Shown piece after piece: positions 6,865 to 14,733 of a stretch of 50,505 nt of DNA. Every line of letters starts with the position of its first letter. Position 1 is the stretch's first letter. Below the pieces are notes generated by a model. That model was not told where the DNA came from. It did not search any database and saw only the letters and a list, made by a program, of their open reading frames with translations. The stretch is from Patescibacteria group bacterium. GTDB lineage: Bacteria > Patescibacteriota > Patescibacteriia > Patescibacteriales > Patescibacteriaceae. The stretch is taken from assembly GCA_030583705.1 (NCBI GenBank), contig CP129471.1, forward strand, positions 1-50,505, written 5' to 3'. Made by a program: the position numbers and the translations under genes.

Positions 6865-6900
6865 TAAAAAACCCCTAAAAAAGAAAGGGGCTTAAATTTT
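6865..6900. terminator. Bidirectional intrinsic terminator between convergent genes
   Basis: CCCCT/AGGGG stem (6872-6876 and 6886-6890) flanked by A-rich and T-rich runs on both sides, between convergent genes ending at 6860 and 6912. Confidence 0.65.
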
Positions 6901-6911
6901 TACAATAGATA

Positions 6912-7229
6912 TTAATTAGTCATCTTTGGAACCAGTACGAAGGTTTTTTGTTTATGTTTTGTTTGTCCAACAAAAATTTTTTCCAAACCAATAAAGGGAT
7001 TATTTATGATAATTATATCACCCTTTTTTAGTTGAATTGAAGCAAGATTTGTTTCTTTAAAAAATATTACTTTCGTTTTTCTATCCTGCTTCTTTATTAT
7101 ACTTCTTAAGCTTCGTATATCTTCAACTTCATATACATCTTCGTGATCATTAATAATTCTTTGTAGGTCTTTATTTTCGATTTTACTTTCATCGGCTGTA
7201 AGACCAAAATTGACTCTTAATTTCTCCAT
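6912..7229 (-). CDS. Hypothetical protein, 105 residues
   Basis: I do not recognise a family. The protein is soluble and charged with an alpha/beta look: an acidic N-terminal half with predicted helices (KDLQRIINDHEDVYEVEDIRS), then strands (KVIFFKETNLASIQ, GDIIIINNPF, KTFVLVPKM). There is no signal peptide, membrane segment or cysteine motif. It is monocistronic, convergent with the kinase-like gene and divergent from clpP. The open frame, ATG start and own terminator support a real gene. Confidence 0.65.
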   Translation of the reverse strand: MEKLRVNFGLTADESKIENKDLQRIINDHEDVYEVEDIRSLRSIIKKQDRKTKVIFFKETNLASIQLKKGDIIIINNPFIGLEKIFVGQTKHKQKTFVLVPKMTN

Positions 7230-7317
7230 TGTTTGTTTTTAAGGTTTTTGAAAACCATTTAAATATACTACTATTAAAAAATAAAGTCAATATGTTTTTT
7301 GGGTTATTTATTGCTTA

Positions 7318-7346
7318 TTGAAAAATATTTGTTTTTATGCTACAAT
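7318..7346 (+). promoter_or_regulatory. Promoter of clpP
   Basis: TTGAAA (7318-7323), 17-bp spacer, TACAAT (7341-7346). Transcription should start near 7353, which rules out the upstream TTG at 7318 as the clpP start codon. Confidence 0.8.
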
Positions 7347-7374
7347 TTATTCACTATTATTTATATATAAATAT

Positions 7375-7953
7375 ATGCCTTTAATCCCTACTGTTATTGA
7401 AAAGTCCGGGCACTACGAAAGAGCCTATGATATCTATTCCCGCCTTTTACGGGATCGTATTATTTTCTTAGGTGAGCCTATTAATGATCATGTAGCCAAT
7501 ATTATTATTGCCCAACTACTTTTTCTTGATGCTGAAGCTAAGGAAAAGGATATAAAGTTCTATATAAATTCCCCAGGAGGCTCTGTTACTGCTGGTTTGG
7601 CTATTTATGACACTATGCAGTATGTTAAGTCGGATGTTTCCACTATTTGTGTTGGTATGGCCGCTTCTATGGGTGCTACCCTTTTAGCAGCCGGAGCCGA
7701 GGGTAAGCGCTTTGCTTTGCCTAATTCAGAGATTATGATCCACCAGGTAATGGGTGGTTTTGAGGGCCAGGCCTCTGATATTAAGATTCGTTCAGAGCAT
7801 ATTTTAAAGATTAAAGATAAATTGAATAGAATTTTATCTAAACATACCGGACAAAAAGTTGATGATATTGAGAAAGACACAGATAGAGATCGCTTTCTTT
7901 CTACCGAAGAAGCCAAAAAGTATGGTATTATTGATAAAATAATAGGGAGATAA
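7375..7953 (+). CDS. clpP: ATP-dependent Clp protease proteolytic subunit
   Basis: The 192-residue protein is a standard Clp[21 protein letters not shown] at the N-terminus, [19 protein letters not shown], the catalytic serine in GMAASMGA (S98), histidine in IMIHQ (H123) and aspartate in DRDRFLS (D172). It forms the tetradecameric cytoplasmic protease with ClpX/ClpA-type unfoldases, which are not in this window. The start is set at the ATG at 7375 because a promoter overlaps the longer in-frame extension and this start matches the family. The leader has no Shine-Dalgarno. Confidence 0.96.
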   Translation: MPLIPTVIEKSGHYERAYDIYSRLLRDRIIFLGEPINDHVANIIIAQLLFLDAEAKEKDIKFYINSPGGSVTAGLAIYDTMQYVKSDVSTICVGMAASMGATLLAAGAEGKRFALPNSEIMIHQVMGGFEGQASDIKIRSEHILKIKDKLNRILSKHTGQKVDDIEKDTDRDRFLSTEEAKKYGIIDKIIGR

Positions 7954-7967
7954 GGCTTTTTTAAGTC

Positions 7968-7996
7968 TTGACAACCTCTAACTATTGGTGTAGAAT
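7968..7996 (+). promoter_or_regulatory. Promoter of rplS
   Basis: TTGACA (7968-7973), 17-bp spacer, TAGAAT (7991-7996), about 35 bp upstream of the L19 start. Confidence 0.85.
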
Positions 7997-8030
7997 CTGG
8001 ATATTGTTTATTAATTAAATTTTTTCTGTT

Positions 8031-8450
8031 ATGACAGCAGCTAAGAAGCTTTTAAAGAAAAAAAGCAAAAATGTTTCCGTTGAATCCAATAAAACTCTTG
8101 AAGAAATAAAGGAAGAGTTAAAACCAGGGATGAGTGTTCGTATTTACCAAAAGATTAAAGAACTTAATCCCAAGGGTGAAGAAAAAGAACGTGTCCAGTA
8201 TTTTGATGGCCTAGTTATTGCTCGTAAGCATGGTAAAGAGGTTGGTTCAACTATTACGGTTCGTAAGGTAACCGATGGAGTTGGGGTAGAAAAGATTTAT
8301 CCTCTTAATTTGCCAACCATTACCAAAATAGAAGTCCAAAAACAAGCTCGTGTTCGTCGTGCCAAACTTTATTATCTTCGTTCCGGTTATAATAAGAGAC
8401 TTAAGGAAAAGGTTGTAAAGGAAAAAGTTGTAGCTTTGGAAAAGAAATAA
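8031..8450 (+). CDS. rplS: 50S ribosomal protein L19
   Basis: The core carries L19 signatures: LKPGMSVRIYQKIKE, ERVQYFDGLVIARKHG, TITVRKVTDGVGVEKIYPL and the C-terminal VRRAKLYYLR. The 139 residues exceed the usual 115-120 because of a lysine-rich N-terminal extension (about 25 residues) and a basic tail. L19 sits at the subunit interface. It has its own promoter and a long terminator hairpin, so it is monocistronic here rather than in a trmD operon. Confidence 0.95.
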   Translation: MTAAKKLLKKKSKNVSVESNKTLEEIKEELKPGMSVRIYQKIKELNPKGEEKERVQYFDGLVIARKHGKEVGSTITVRKVTDGVGVEKIYPLNLPTITKIEVQKQARVRRAKLYYLRSGYNKRLKEKVVKEKVVALEKK

Positions 8451-8477
8451 TTTAAGTATTTTAAAATAGAGAGTTAT

Positions 8478-8540
8478 AAAAGCGGGAAGTGGAAAGTGAA
8501 AGAAAATTGTTTAATATTTCACTTAACGCTTCTCGTTTTT
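8478..8540 (+). terminator. Long imperfect terminator hairpin after rplS
   Basis: About 24 paired positions with mismatches and G:U pairs (AAAAGCGGGAAGTGG... against ...CGCTTCTCGTTTTT), ending in a T-run, just before tRNA-Leu. Confidence 0.65.
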
Positions 8541-8549
8541 ATATTATCT

Positions 8550-8633
<84 letters not shown>

Positions 8634-8677
8634 CAGTAAAGAAGTTTTTTAAAAATTTAATCGAGGGAGGGATTAAA

Positions 8678-9034
8678 ATGAAAACACTTTTATTTTTACT
8701 TTTTTTAGGCTTAATTCTTTTAATTTGTAATTTTGCTTTTAATAAACAAGCAAAAAATCTTCTTGACGGACAAGTTAATGTTTTGTCCGAAAAAGATGGA
8801 GATAATAAGTTTATTTTTCTTAATTTCCGACGTGATGGAATATATCATGTAGAAATAAAGAAACAAGATGATGTGAGTGGTCAATATAATAAACTTATTT
8901 TTTCAAGTAGGATTAATAGCCTATCCAAAGACAGTGGTTCTTTGTTCACCTATAATCCAGGAGAAGAAATTTTGTTTGTTATTAGAAAAATTGATCATGA
9001 CCCACCTAAAGTGGATTCTGTCGTTCTTTATTAG
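8678..9034 (+). CDS. Small exported or membrane-anchored protein of unknown function
   Basis: A strongly hydrophobic N-terminus (LLFLLFLGLILLICNFAF, residues 4-21) acts as a signal peptide or anchor; the cysteine at 17 is not in a convincing lipobox. The rest (about 97 residues) is beta-rich, with strands such as DGIYHVEIKKQ and GEEILFVIRKI, perhaps a small extracytoplasmic beta-sandwich. Unlike most genes here it has a good Shine-Dalgarno (GAGGGAGGG, 8 bp upstream of the ATG), hinting at strong or differently controlled translation. Followed by a terminator. Confidence 0.65.
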   Translation: MKTLLFLLFLGLILLICNFAFNKQAKNLLDGQVNVLSEKDGDNKFIFLNFRRDGIYHVEIKKQDDVSGQYNKLIFSSRINSLSKDSGSLFTYNPGEEILFVIRKIDHDPPKVDSVVLY

Positions 9035-9052
9035 TGTATTAGTGATAAGTTT

Positions 9053-9079
9053 AAAGGAGATTTATAATCTCCTTTTTTA
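9053..9079 (+). terminator. Intrinsic terminator after 8678-9034
   Basis: AAAGGAGAT/ATCTCCTTT stem with a short loop and a T-run. Confidence 0.8.
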
Positions 9080-9117
9080 TTTACAAAACATCTTTTTTTG
9101 TAATATAATGGTTATAT

Positions 9118-9564
9118 ATGAAAATACACTTTATTTGTTCGTTTAATGCTACTCGCAGTCGTTTAGCTGAGGCTTATGCTCGCTCGGTTTTTCCTAAAGG
9201 TTTTTTAATAGATTCAAGTGGAGTAAAGGCTACTGGAAAAGGTTTTAATAAAGGGCTTTCTCGCTATGCTTATAATATTATAAAAAAGAATAATTTGGAA
9301 AAATATGTTTCTAAGAAGTCAGTAGGTACCACCCTTGAGCTTTTACAAGATCGTGATTTAATAATCTTCATGGAACCTCGTCATCTTAGTTATGTACAAA
9401 CTAACTTTAATTATACTCCTCTTAATTATGAGTGCTGGGGCATTAAAGACGAATCCAATGATTTTATGAGACATCTTTTTGGTTTGGGGTTTAAAAAAGA
9501 AGACCAGATGGATATTTTAATTATGAACAAGGTTGATGATTTATTAAAAAGATTGGTTGTATGA
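9118..9564 (+). CDS. Low-molecular-weight protein tyrosine phosphatase family
   Basis: The N-terminus FICSFNATRSRLAEAYAR contains the P-loop C-x5-R-S (C7, R13) with the LMW-PTP asparagine (N10). LIIFMEPRHLSYV and a helical C-terminus follow the family layout; 148 residues is the usual length. Such enzymes dephosphorylate protein tyrosines or, in related branches, reduce arsenate; the single P-loop cysteine pattern favours phosphatase. The stop TGA overlaps the ATG of tsaE (ATGA), so the two are translationally coupled, and the TGA shows that the standard code is in use. Confidence 0.8.
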   Translation: MKIHFICSFNATRSRLAEAYARSVFPKGFLIDSSGVKATGKGFNKGLSRYAYNIIKKNNLEKYVSKKSVGTTLELLQDRDLIIFMEPRHLSYVQTNFNYTPLNYECWGIKDESNDFMRHLFGLGFKKEDQMDILIMNKVDDLLKRLVV

Positions 9565-9995
9565 AAAAAATAATAAAAGTTTTAAATTCTGAGGCAGAAA
9601 CCAAAAAATTTGGACAAGAATTAGCTAAGAGCTTTAAAGGAGGAGAGGTAATTGGTTTAATTGGAGAGTTGGGAGCCGGCAAGACTTCTTTAGTTAAGGG
9701 ACTAGCCTTGGGTTTAGGGGTTAAAAAGAACATTACTAGTCCTACCTTTATTATTATGAATATTTATAAAGTTAAACATGAGAAGATTAAGAACCTTGTT
9801 CATGTTGATGCCTATAGGATAAAAAAAGGCCAAGCTTTATTGGGTATAGGGCTTGGTGATTATCTTGGGGATCCGCAAAGTATAACAATTATAGAGTGGG
9901 CCGATCTAGTACCGGATATTTTAAATAAAAAGGTTACTATTATTAAACTAAAACATTTAGGAGGAGATAAAAGAAAGATTAGTATTAATTACTAA
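9561..9995 (+). CDS. tsaE: tRNA threonylcarbamoyladenosine biosynthesis ATPase TsaE
   Basis: The P-loop GELGAGKTS lies at residues 35-43, followed by LVKGLALGLGV, ITSPTFIIMNIY (the SPT motif), VHVDAYRI and IIEWAD, all hallmarks of TsaE (YjeE). It supports the TsaB-TsaD complex in making t6A37 on tRNAs reading ANN codons; TsaB and TsaD are not in this window. 144 residues fits. It overlaps the phosphatase gene by 4 bp and is followed by a bidirectional terminator. Confidence 0.92.
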   Translation: MKKIIKVLNSEAETKKFGQELAKSFKGGEVIGLIGELGAGKTSLVKGLALGLGVKKNITSPTFIIMNIYKVKHEKIKNLVHVDAYRIKKGQALLGIGLGDYLGDPQSITIIEWADLVPDILNKKVTIIKLKHLGGDKRKISINY

Positions 9996-10018
9996 GAGTT
10001 TTTATTAATAAAAAGATT

Positions 10019-10042
10019 AAAGGTCTACCGAAGTAGACCTTT
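10019..10042. terminator. Bidirectional terminator between tsaE and 10045-10236
   Basis: A perfect 10-bp stem AAAGGTCTAC/GTAGACCTTT with loop CGAA, A/T-rich on both sides, between convergent genes. Confidence 0.85.
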
Positions 10043-10044
10043 AT

Positions 10045-10236
10045 TTATCTTAAAACCTCTTCCTTTGCTAGTTGTAATATTTCATCTTCATCTATATCCA
10101 TTTCCTTTAGAGATAATTTAATTTCATTTATCTCTTTTGTTATCTTTTCATCTTCTCCATCACTAATCATTTTTAATCTTAAATATTTAGCTAGCAAAAA
10201 TCTTTTGCTTTTTTTATTATTTTCTTTATTTTCCAT
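10045..10236 (-). CDS. Small charged hypothetical protein, 63 residues
   Basis: A highly charged helical protein (KENNKKSKRFLLAKYLRLKM, then acidic EINEIKLSLKEMDIDEDEI) with no known motif. It begins 1 bp after the stop of the 152-residue gene upstream on the same strand, so the two almost certainly form one operon and may act together. No membrane segment or signal peptide. Confidence 0.55.
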   Translation of the reverse strand: MENKENNKKSKRFLLAKYLRLKMISDGEDEKITKEINEIKLSLKEMDIDEDEILQLAKEEVLR

Positions 10237-10237
10237 T

Positions 10238-10696
10238 TTATTTAGTTTGATTATTTTTATTATTCAATTTGTTTAAAACCATACTATAAACTAACTCCAT
10301 CGCTAGAACTCGGTAGGCAATCCTATTATCACCAACAAAGCTTTTGATTAGGTTGGCTGATTCTTTACCCTTTTCATTTAGCTGTCTATAGAAAGGGTTA
10401 ATGGTTGATATTAGGCTATTATGAAGAATTGTTCTAGCTCTGTCTTTTTCGGCTAATTCTTCAGAGCTTTCCCTACTTCCATCCATAGTCTCTTCATATT
10501 CAATCATCTCGCAGACATCTTTAATATATTGAAATGATTTTTCTTTAACCTCTTCAAAGAGTTCTTCCAATACCTCATCTTTAAGACAATCTTCTTGAAG
10601 TGACTCAAGTATAGTTGAATCATTAAAGTTTTTTTTCATTTCTCCAAAAAACTCTTCATGCTTATTTGGAAACTCTTTTATTTCTTTTTCAAACAT
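10238..10696 (-). CDS. Acidic helical protein of unknown function, 152 residues
   Basis: Mostly helical and acidic in the first two thirds (ILESLQEDCLKDEVLEELFEEVKEKS), then a more neutral C-terminal part (NRIAYRVLAMELVYSMVL). I do not recognise a family; there are no catalytic motifs, membrane segments or zinc ligands. It heads a two-gene unit with the 63-residue protein and lies downstream of lspA on the same strand, separated by 53 bp. Confidence 0.6.
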   Translation of the reverse strand: MFEKEIKEFPNKHEEFFGEMKKNFNDSTILESLQEDCLKDEVLEELFEEVKEKSFQYIKDVCEMIEYEETMDGSRESSEELAEKDRARTILHNSLISTINPFYRQLNEKGKESANLIKSFVGDNRIAYRVLAMELVYSMVLNKLNNKNNQTK

Positions 10697-10749
10697 AATG
10701 TATTAAGGTTATGTTATTTTTTTATCACAAAAAATAGGAAAAGTCAATA

Positions 10750-11199
10750 CTAGGTCTTTTTAAGATAGATTAAGTAAATTATTCCTAGAACAATCATTAC
10801 GTCAGCTAGGTTGATTACTGTTAAGTTAAAAAAGTTAAGGTAATCAATAACATGACCATACACTATTCTGTCGTAAAGGTTAGCGGTTGCTCCAGCTGTG
10901 ATAAATAACCAAGCTGAAGATTCTTTAAGTTTGTTTTCTTTTAATGATTTTATTAGTATGAAGATAAGTAATATGGTTATTGGAATAATGATTATTATCG
11001 GGTTAAAGCCGGTTTTAAGAGAAAGAGCAATATTATAATTAGCAAAGTATTCAAAAGATAAAACTTTGGGGATTATTTCTTGTTGTTTGTTTTGAAAAAA
11101 ATTAAGAGCAGTAGATTTTAAAAGTCTATCTATCACTATACACAACACGACGCTGATAAGCGCCGTGTTAAAGTTTTCTTTTGTTACCATTTTATTCAT
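10750..11199 (-). CDS. lspA: Lipoprotein signal peptidase (signal peptidase II)
   Basis: Four membrane helices and the family's active-site region are visible: GATANLYDRIVYGHVIDYL and NLTVINLADVMIVLG hold the catalytic aspartates (in YDR and LAD). DRLLKS near the N-terminus matches the IDRL-type motif. It cleaves signal peptides of diacylglyceryl-modified lipoproteins, acting after Lgt (present at 35938-36729); predicted lipoprotein substrates are encoded at 35418 and 39127. It begins on the last base of the upstream dksA-like stop codon (TAATG). Confidence 0.9.
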   Translation of the reverse strand: MNKMVTKENFNTALISVVLCIVIDRLLKSTALNFFQNKQQEIIPKVLSFEYFANYNIALSLKTGFNPIIIIIPITILLIFILIKSLKENKLKESSAWLFITAGATANLYDRIVYGHVIDYLNFFNLTVINLADVMIVLGIIYLIYLKKT

Positions 11200-11555
11200 T
11201 AGCTTTGCTGAAGTTTTTTCTTACACTCAACACAGGAGCTAGAGAAGGGACGGATTAAAAGTCTTTTTTCTTCAATCTCATTACCACAATATTTACAAAT
11301 ACCATAAGTACCTTTGTCTATACTTTCCAGAGCTGACTTAATGTCGCTTAGGGTTTTTTCGAGAACCTTATCAGTCTCAAGATTAGTGGTATATTGTTCT
11401 ACCTCTTGGGCGTTCTCATCACTTTCGTCTCCATAGTCCGGCATTTTAATTGGCTTATGTTCACCTTCAGAGCCAACCGAAACAAGCTCTTTCTCTAATT
11501 TTTCTTTAAGAGATAAGAGATCTTGTCTGATTTTTTCAATAATTTCTTTATTCAT
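11199..11555 (-). CDS. DksA/TraR-type C4 zinc-finger protein
   Basis: The N-terminal half is a helical hairpin (LLSLKEKLEKELVSV ... LEKTLSDIKSALESIDKGTYG). The C-terminal zinc finger is CKYCGNEIEEKRLLIRPFSS followed by CVEC, the DksA/TraR signature. In better-known relatives such proteins bind RNA polymerase's secondary channel or serve as small transcription or sporulation-like regulators. 118 residues is between TraR and DksA. Coupled to lspA by TAATG; their pairing recurs in other bacteria (general knowledge). Confidence 0.88.
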   Translation of the reverse strand: MNKEIIEKIRQDLLSLKEKLEKELVSVGSEGEHKPIKMPDYGDESDENAQEVEQYTTNLETDKVLEKTLSDIKSALESIDKGTYGICKYCGNEIEEKRLLIRPFSSSCVECKKKLQQS

Positions 11556-11597
11556 ATGGTTATTATAATTATAGCGTAGTCTTGCTTCTAAATCAAG

Positions 11598-12296
11598 CTA
11601 CTTCCAACCCTTGTTTATAAGGCCCTGGGCGGCGGCAGAGACTTGCGCCTCTTGTTTTGAAGAACCTTTACCTACTGCTATAAGATCATCTTGGAGGTAA
11701 AGACCAACTTCAAATATTTTATTATGATCAGGTCCTGATTCTGATATTACCTTATAATGAGGGGTAATACTGACAAATTCTTGAGCCTTTTCTTGGAAAT
11801 GAGATTTGGGGTCAAGGTAAAGACGATTTTTAAGGATATGATCAAGTCTAGAGAGAATAAAAGTATGGATAAATTCTTTAGCCGGTTCAATACCCCCATC
11901 CAGGTAAATTGATCCAATTAAAGATTCCATGGCATTAGCTAAAATATATTGCCTGGCCTTTGATTCGTTATCTTTTTCTTCTCCTTTAGAAAGGTAAAGG
12001 TTTTCTTCCAAGGAAATATCTTTGGCAATTTCCGCCAAAATCTTAGCGTTAACTAGGCTGGCTCGCCAGTCTGTTAAATCTCCTTCCGGAGTGTGAGGAA
12101 AATTATGATATAAATATTCGGTTACTACGATCTCCAAGACCGCATCGCCTAAAAATTCCAGTCTTTCGTTATGACCTAATTCAAATTCTGGATGCTCATT
12201 AATATAAGAGCGGTGGGTCATGGCTTGTTTAAGTAGGTTGTTATTTTTAAAAGAATAGTTAACTGTTTTTTGCAGTTTATTAAAATCTTTTGGCAT
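11598..12296 (-). CDS. rnc: Ribonuclease III
   Basis: With the ATG at 12296 the protein has 232 residues and starts MPKDFNKLQ. The signature NERLEFLGDAVL (43-54) gives the metal-binding residues, completed by E124 in NAMESLIGSIYLDGG. The dsRNA-binding domain fills about 158-230 (DPKSHFQEKAQEF ... GKGSSKQEAQVSAA). It processes rRNA precursors and cleaves structured mRNA. The frame extends upstream to 12380, but that part lies in a leader that folds into a long hairpin and is unlikely to be coding. It lies downstream of nusB on the same strand. Confidence 0.94.
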   Translation of the reverse strand: MPKDFNKLQKTVNYSFKNNNLLKQAMTHRSYINEHPEFELGHNERLEFLGDAVLEIVVTEYLYHNFPHTPEGDLTDWRASLVNAKILAEIAKDISLEENLYLSKGEEKDNESKARQYILANAMESLIGSIYLDGGIEPAKEFIHTFILSRLDHILKNRLYLDPKSHFQEKAQEFVSITPHYKVISESGPDHNKIFEVGLYLQDDLIAVGKGSSKQEAQVSAAAQGLINKGWK

Positions 12297-12313
12297 ATTT
12301 TTAATTGGCGACC

Positions 12314-12371
12314 GGCGCTGTTTTAAGAAGAGTAATCGGCTTATTTTAGTGAGCCGACTTAAAGCACCGCC
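12314..12371 (-). promoter_or_regulatory. Long stem-loop in the rnc mRNA leader, possible RNase III autoregulation site
   Basis: The minus-strand sequence forms a 14-position outer stem (12358-12371 with 12314-12327, 12 paired) stacked on a 6-7 bp inner stem (AGCCGA/TCGGCT, 12352-12357 with 12336-12341). One strand is continuous; the other has an 8-nt bulge. The whole is about 20 bp of helix ending 17 nt upstream of the rnc start. Autocleavage of an rnc leader hairpin is known in E. coli; that it happens here is inferred. Confidence 0.55.
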
Positions 12372-12483
12372 TGGCGTCAATGATTAATAATTAATAGTGG
12401 TTAATAATAATTTACTATTTAGATAAATTATTAAAACCTTTTAATATTTTTATTGTTGTTAAACAAAAATTATTTATTATTTT

Positions 12484-13017
12484 TTATTCTTCTTCCCTGG
12501 TTTCTTTTTCTGTGTCTTTTTCTATTTCTTTATTTCCTTTTTTCTCTTCTTTCTCTTCCTTTTCTTTTTTATCATTCTGGTTATTTTCTTCATCTATGGC
12601 CTTAGTTGGCATTTCTTTCATAATAGCACCCAGTACGCCGTTAATGAACTTACCTGAAGAATCTCCACCAAAGGTTTTAGCCACTTCAATAGCTTCGTTA
12701 ATGGCTACCTTGGCTGGAATCTTTTGGTCATAGACTAATTCATAAATACCCAATCTTAAGACATTACGATCCACAATAGTTATTTGATCTAACGGCCATT
12801 CGGTAGCGTACTTAACTATATGGTTATTTATTTCTTCTAAATGATCTAGAACTCCTTGAACTAGATTTTCTACAAAACCTTGGTCATCAAAGCTGGGAGC
12901 AAATTGTTCAAAGTTTTGCGCCACCAATTCCTTAAGGTTATTATTTTCTTGGTTATTAAAATCCCAAGCAAACAAAGTTTGCATGGCAATGGTTCTGGAA
13001 AGGTGTCGGTTAGCCAT
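12484..13017 (-). CDS. nusB: Transcription antitermination factor NusB
   Basis: The first ~140 residues are a standard all-helical Nus[61 protein letters not shown] and [12 protein letters not shown] highly charged tail of about 35 residues ([17 protein letters not shown]...) is extra and probably disordered. NusB binds boxA RNA with S10 (NusE) in rRNA antitermination. It begins 18 bp after rpmF and shares its promoter. Confidence 0.94.
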   Translation of the reverse strand: MANRHLSRTIAMQTLFAWDFNNQENNNLKELVAQNFEQFAPSFDDQGFVENLVQGVLDHLEEINNHIVKYATEWPLDQITIVDRNVLRLGIYELVYDQKIPAKVAINEAIEVAKTFGGDSSGKFINGVLGAIMKEMPTKAIDEENNQNDKKEKEEKEEKKGNKEIEKDTEKETREEE

Positions 13018-13035
13018 AGTAAATTTATTTTATTT

Positions 13036-13227
13036 TTATTCTTTAATCTTTGGTTGTTTTACTTTAACAACCTGCACTGAACGATATGTTCCACAAAAAG
13101 CGCAGGCAAAGTGTGGTTTAACAGCTTTACCGCATTTTGTGCAGGCAATTAAGGTTTTGGGTTTTAGCGCGTGGTGTGAGCGACGATTATTAGTCGCGCT
13201 TTTGGTGCGCTTTTTCATTTGTACCAT
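13036..13227 (-). CDS. rpmF: 50S ribosomal protein L32, zinc-ribbon form
   Basis: From the ATG at 13227 the protein has 63 residues: MKKRTKSATNNRRSHHAL matches the L32 N-terminus, and CTKCGKAVKPHFACAFCG forms the four-cysteine zinc ribbon. The longer in-frame start at 13263 would put coding sequence inside a structured leader and is rejected. L32 binds 23S rRNA. It heads an rpmF-nusB unit transcribed from a strong promoter through a structured leader. Confidence 0.93.
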   Translation of the reverse strand: MVQMKKRTKSATNNRRSHHALKPKTLIACTKCGKAVKPHFACAFCGTYRSVQVVKVKQPKIKE

Positions 13228-13244
13228 ATAATACGATATTTTAA

Positions 13245-13308
13245 GGTGTTGGCAATCGGTCATTGGCCGCCGCAGGGGACAGGCGAACAGTGATCGTTTC
13301 CCAACACC
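13245..13308 (-). promoter_or_regulatory. Structured 5' leader of the rpmF-nusB mRNA
   Basis: On the minus strand a perfect 8-bp closing helix GGTGTTGG (13301-13308) with CCAACACC (13245-13252) encloses 48 nt that is unusually G/C-rich for this genome and contains further complementary segments such as CGGCCAATGACCG. It ends 17 nt before the rpmF ATG. A ribosomal-protein autoregulatory leader is the simplest reading (inferred); I do not match it to a named family. Confidence 0.55.
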
Positions 13309-13328
13309 AGTTAATAATAATACCTTAT

Positions 13329-13357
13329 TTATAACTTATTCAATGCCAATTAGTCAA
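13329..13357 (-). promoter_or_regulatory. Promoter of rpmF-nusB
   Basis: TTGACT (13352-13357), 17-bp spacer, TTATAA (13329-13334) on the minus strand, giving a leader of about 95 nt before rpmF. Confidence 0.75.
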
Positions 13358-13460
13358 GAGCTGGCCTTTATCTTCTTATATTAAAAGCTTTTGTTTTGTT
13401 TTAAAAGTGCTATAATTAAAATATAATTATTATTATTGATTATATATAGGTTATATTAAT

Positions 13461-14675
13461 ATGAGTATGAATGAAAACACTAAGACTTTCCCTAAGGGCT
13501 TTTTATGGGGTGCGGCTACGGCTGGACACCAAATAGAGGGTGGTTTAGAAGATGACTGGAGTGAGTGGGAGGAATCTTCTAAAAGAGTGAAAGAACTTAA
13601 GGATAAAGGCCTTAATCCTGAAGATTTTCAAGCTAAAATTGCCGCTGATTCTTGGAATAGACTTGAAGAAGATATTGCTTGTCTTAAAAAACTAGGCGCT
13701 ACCGCCTATCGTTTTTCTGTGGAGTGGTCTAGGATAGAGCCGGAAGAGGGAAAATTCAATGAACAAGCTTTGTTAAAATACCATAACTTCATTAAAAGAC
13801 TTAAAGAAGAAGGTATTGAGCCTTTTGTTACTCTTTGGCATTGGCCTGTTCCTTTATGGGTTAGAGATAAAGGCGGTTGGAGTAATAAAAAGATAGTGGG
13901 TTATTTTAAAAAATATGCCGAAAAGGTTGTACAAACCTTTGGGGAAGTTGATTTTTGGTTAACCATTAACGAACCGCAAGTTTATACCAGTAAAGGCTAT
14001 TTAGTTGGTCATTGGCCGCCCAATAAGAAAAGTCCTTTGTCTTATTTAAGAGTTCTTCTTAATATGGCTAAGGTCCATAACGAGGTTTATGGGATTATAA
14101 AAAGCATTAAACCAAAAGCTAAGGTAAGTTTTGCTCATCACCATGTTTATTTTTCTTCAGCTAAGGGAGATCTAATTAGTGAAACAATAGTTAAGGTGGC
14201 GGATTGGTTGGTTAATCATTGGTTTATGAATAAGGTAATTAAGCAACTTGATTTTATAAGCATTAACCACTATTTTCATAATGTAATAAACTATTGGAAG
14301 ATATCCAGAAAGACTGAAAAAGAAATTTCAGATATGGATTGGGGACTTTATCCAAAAGGTCTTTATGAATCGGTTAAAGCTTGGCAAAAAACTTCTTTAC
14401 CGATTTATATTACCGAACATGGTTTGGCTGACGAAAAAGACAGGTATCGTGCTTGGTACATAAAAGAATCTTTAGCTTGGCTTCATAAGGCTATTGAGGA
14501 GGGAGTGGATATTCGTGGTTACCTTCATTGGTCTCTTTTGGATAATTTTGAATGGGCGGATGGGCTTAGTAAAAAATTTGGCTTGTTTGAGATAGACAGA
14601 AAAACCCTTGAAAGAAAACCCAGAGCCAGTGTTAGTACTTACACTGAGATTATTAAAAACAATGGTTTGCTTTAG
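13461..14675 (+). CDS. Glycoside hydrolase family 1 (beta-glucosidase-like)
   Basis: GH1 hallmarks are in order: FPKGFLWGAATAGHQIEG, AYRFSVEWSRIEPEEG, FVTLWHWPVPLWV, the acid/base glutamate in WLTINEPQVY (E171), the nucleophile in YITEHGLAD (E319; usual motif TENG, here TEHG), and GYLHWSLLDNFEWADG near the end. At 404 residues it is short for GH1 (usually 440-480), so some loops are trimmed. No signal peptide, so it is cytoplasmic and probably hydrolyses beta-linked disaccharides or glycosides. The -10 TATAAT lies at about 13411. The genes that follow suggest envelope or sugar context, but a direct link is not shown. Confidence 0.92.
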   Translation: MSMNENTKTFPKGFLWGAATAGHQIEGGLEDDWSEWEESSKRVKELKDKGLNPEDFQAKIAADSWNRLEEDIACLKKLGATAYRFSVEWSRIEPEEGKFNEQALLKYHNFIKRLKEEGIEPFVTLWHWPVPLWVRDKGGWSNKKIVGYFKKYAEKVVQTFGEVDFWLTINEPQVYTSKGYLVGHWPPNKKSPLSYLRVLLNMAKVHNEVYGIIKSIKPKAKVSFAHHHVYFSSAKGDLISETIVKVADWLVNHWFMNKVIKQLDFISINHYFHNVINYWKISRKTEKEISDMDWGLYPKGLYESVKAWQKTSLPIYITEHGLADEKDRYRAWYIKESLAWLHKAIEEGVDIRGYLHWSLLDNFEWADGLSKKFGLFEIDRKTLERKPRASVSTYTEIIKNNGLL

Positions 14676-14733
14676 AATAATAAAGTGTAATAATTAAAAA
14701 AGCTTTTTATAATTTTTATAACCTAAACAATTT

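Noticed and set aside
7318-7374. Longer ClpP start (TTG at 7318)
   Set aside because: That codon is part of the -35 box of a promoter that starts transcription downstream of it, and ClpP aligns from the ATG at 7375.
12297-12380. N-terminal extension of RNase III
   Set aside because: The sequence folds as a long hairpin, and homology starts at the ATG at 12296.
13228-13263. Longer L32 start
   Set aside because: It lies inside the structured rpmF leader, and L32 homology begins at the later methionines.
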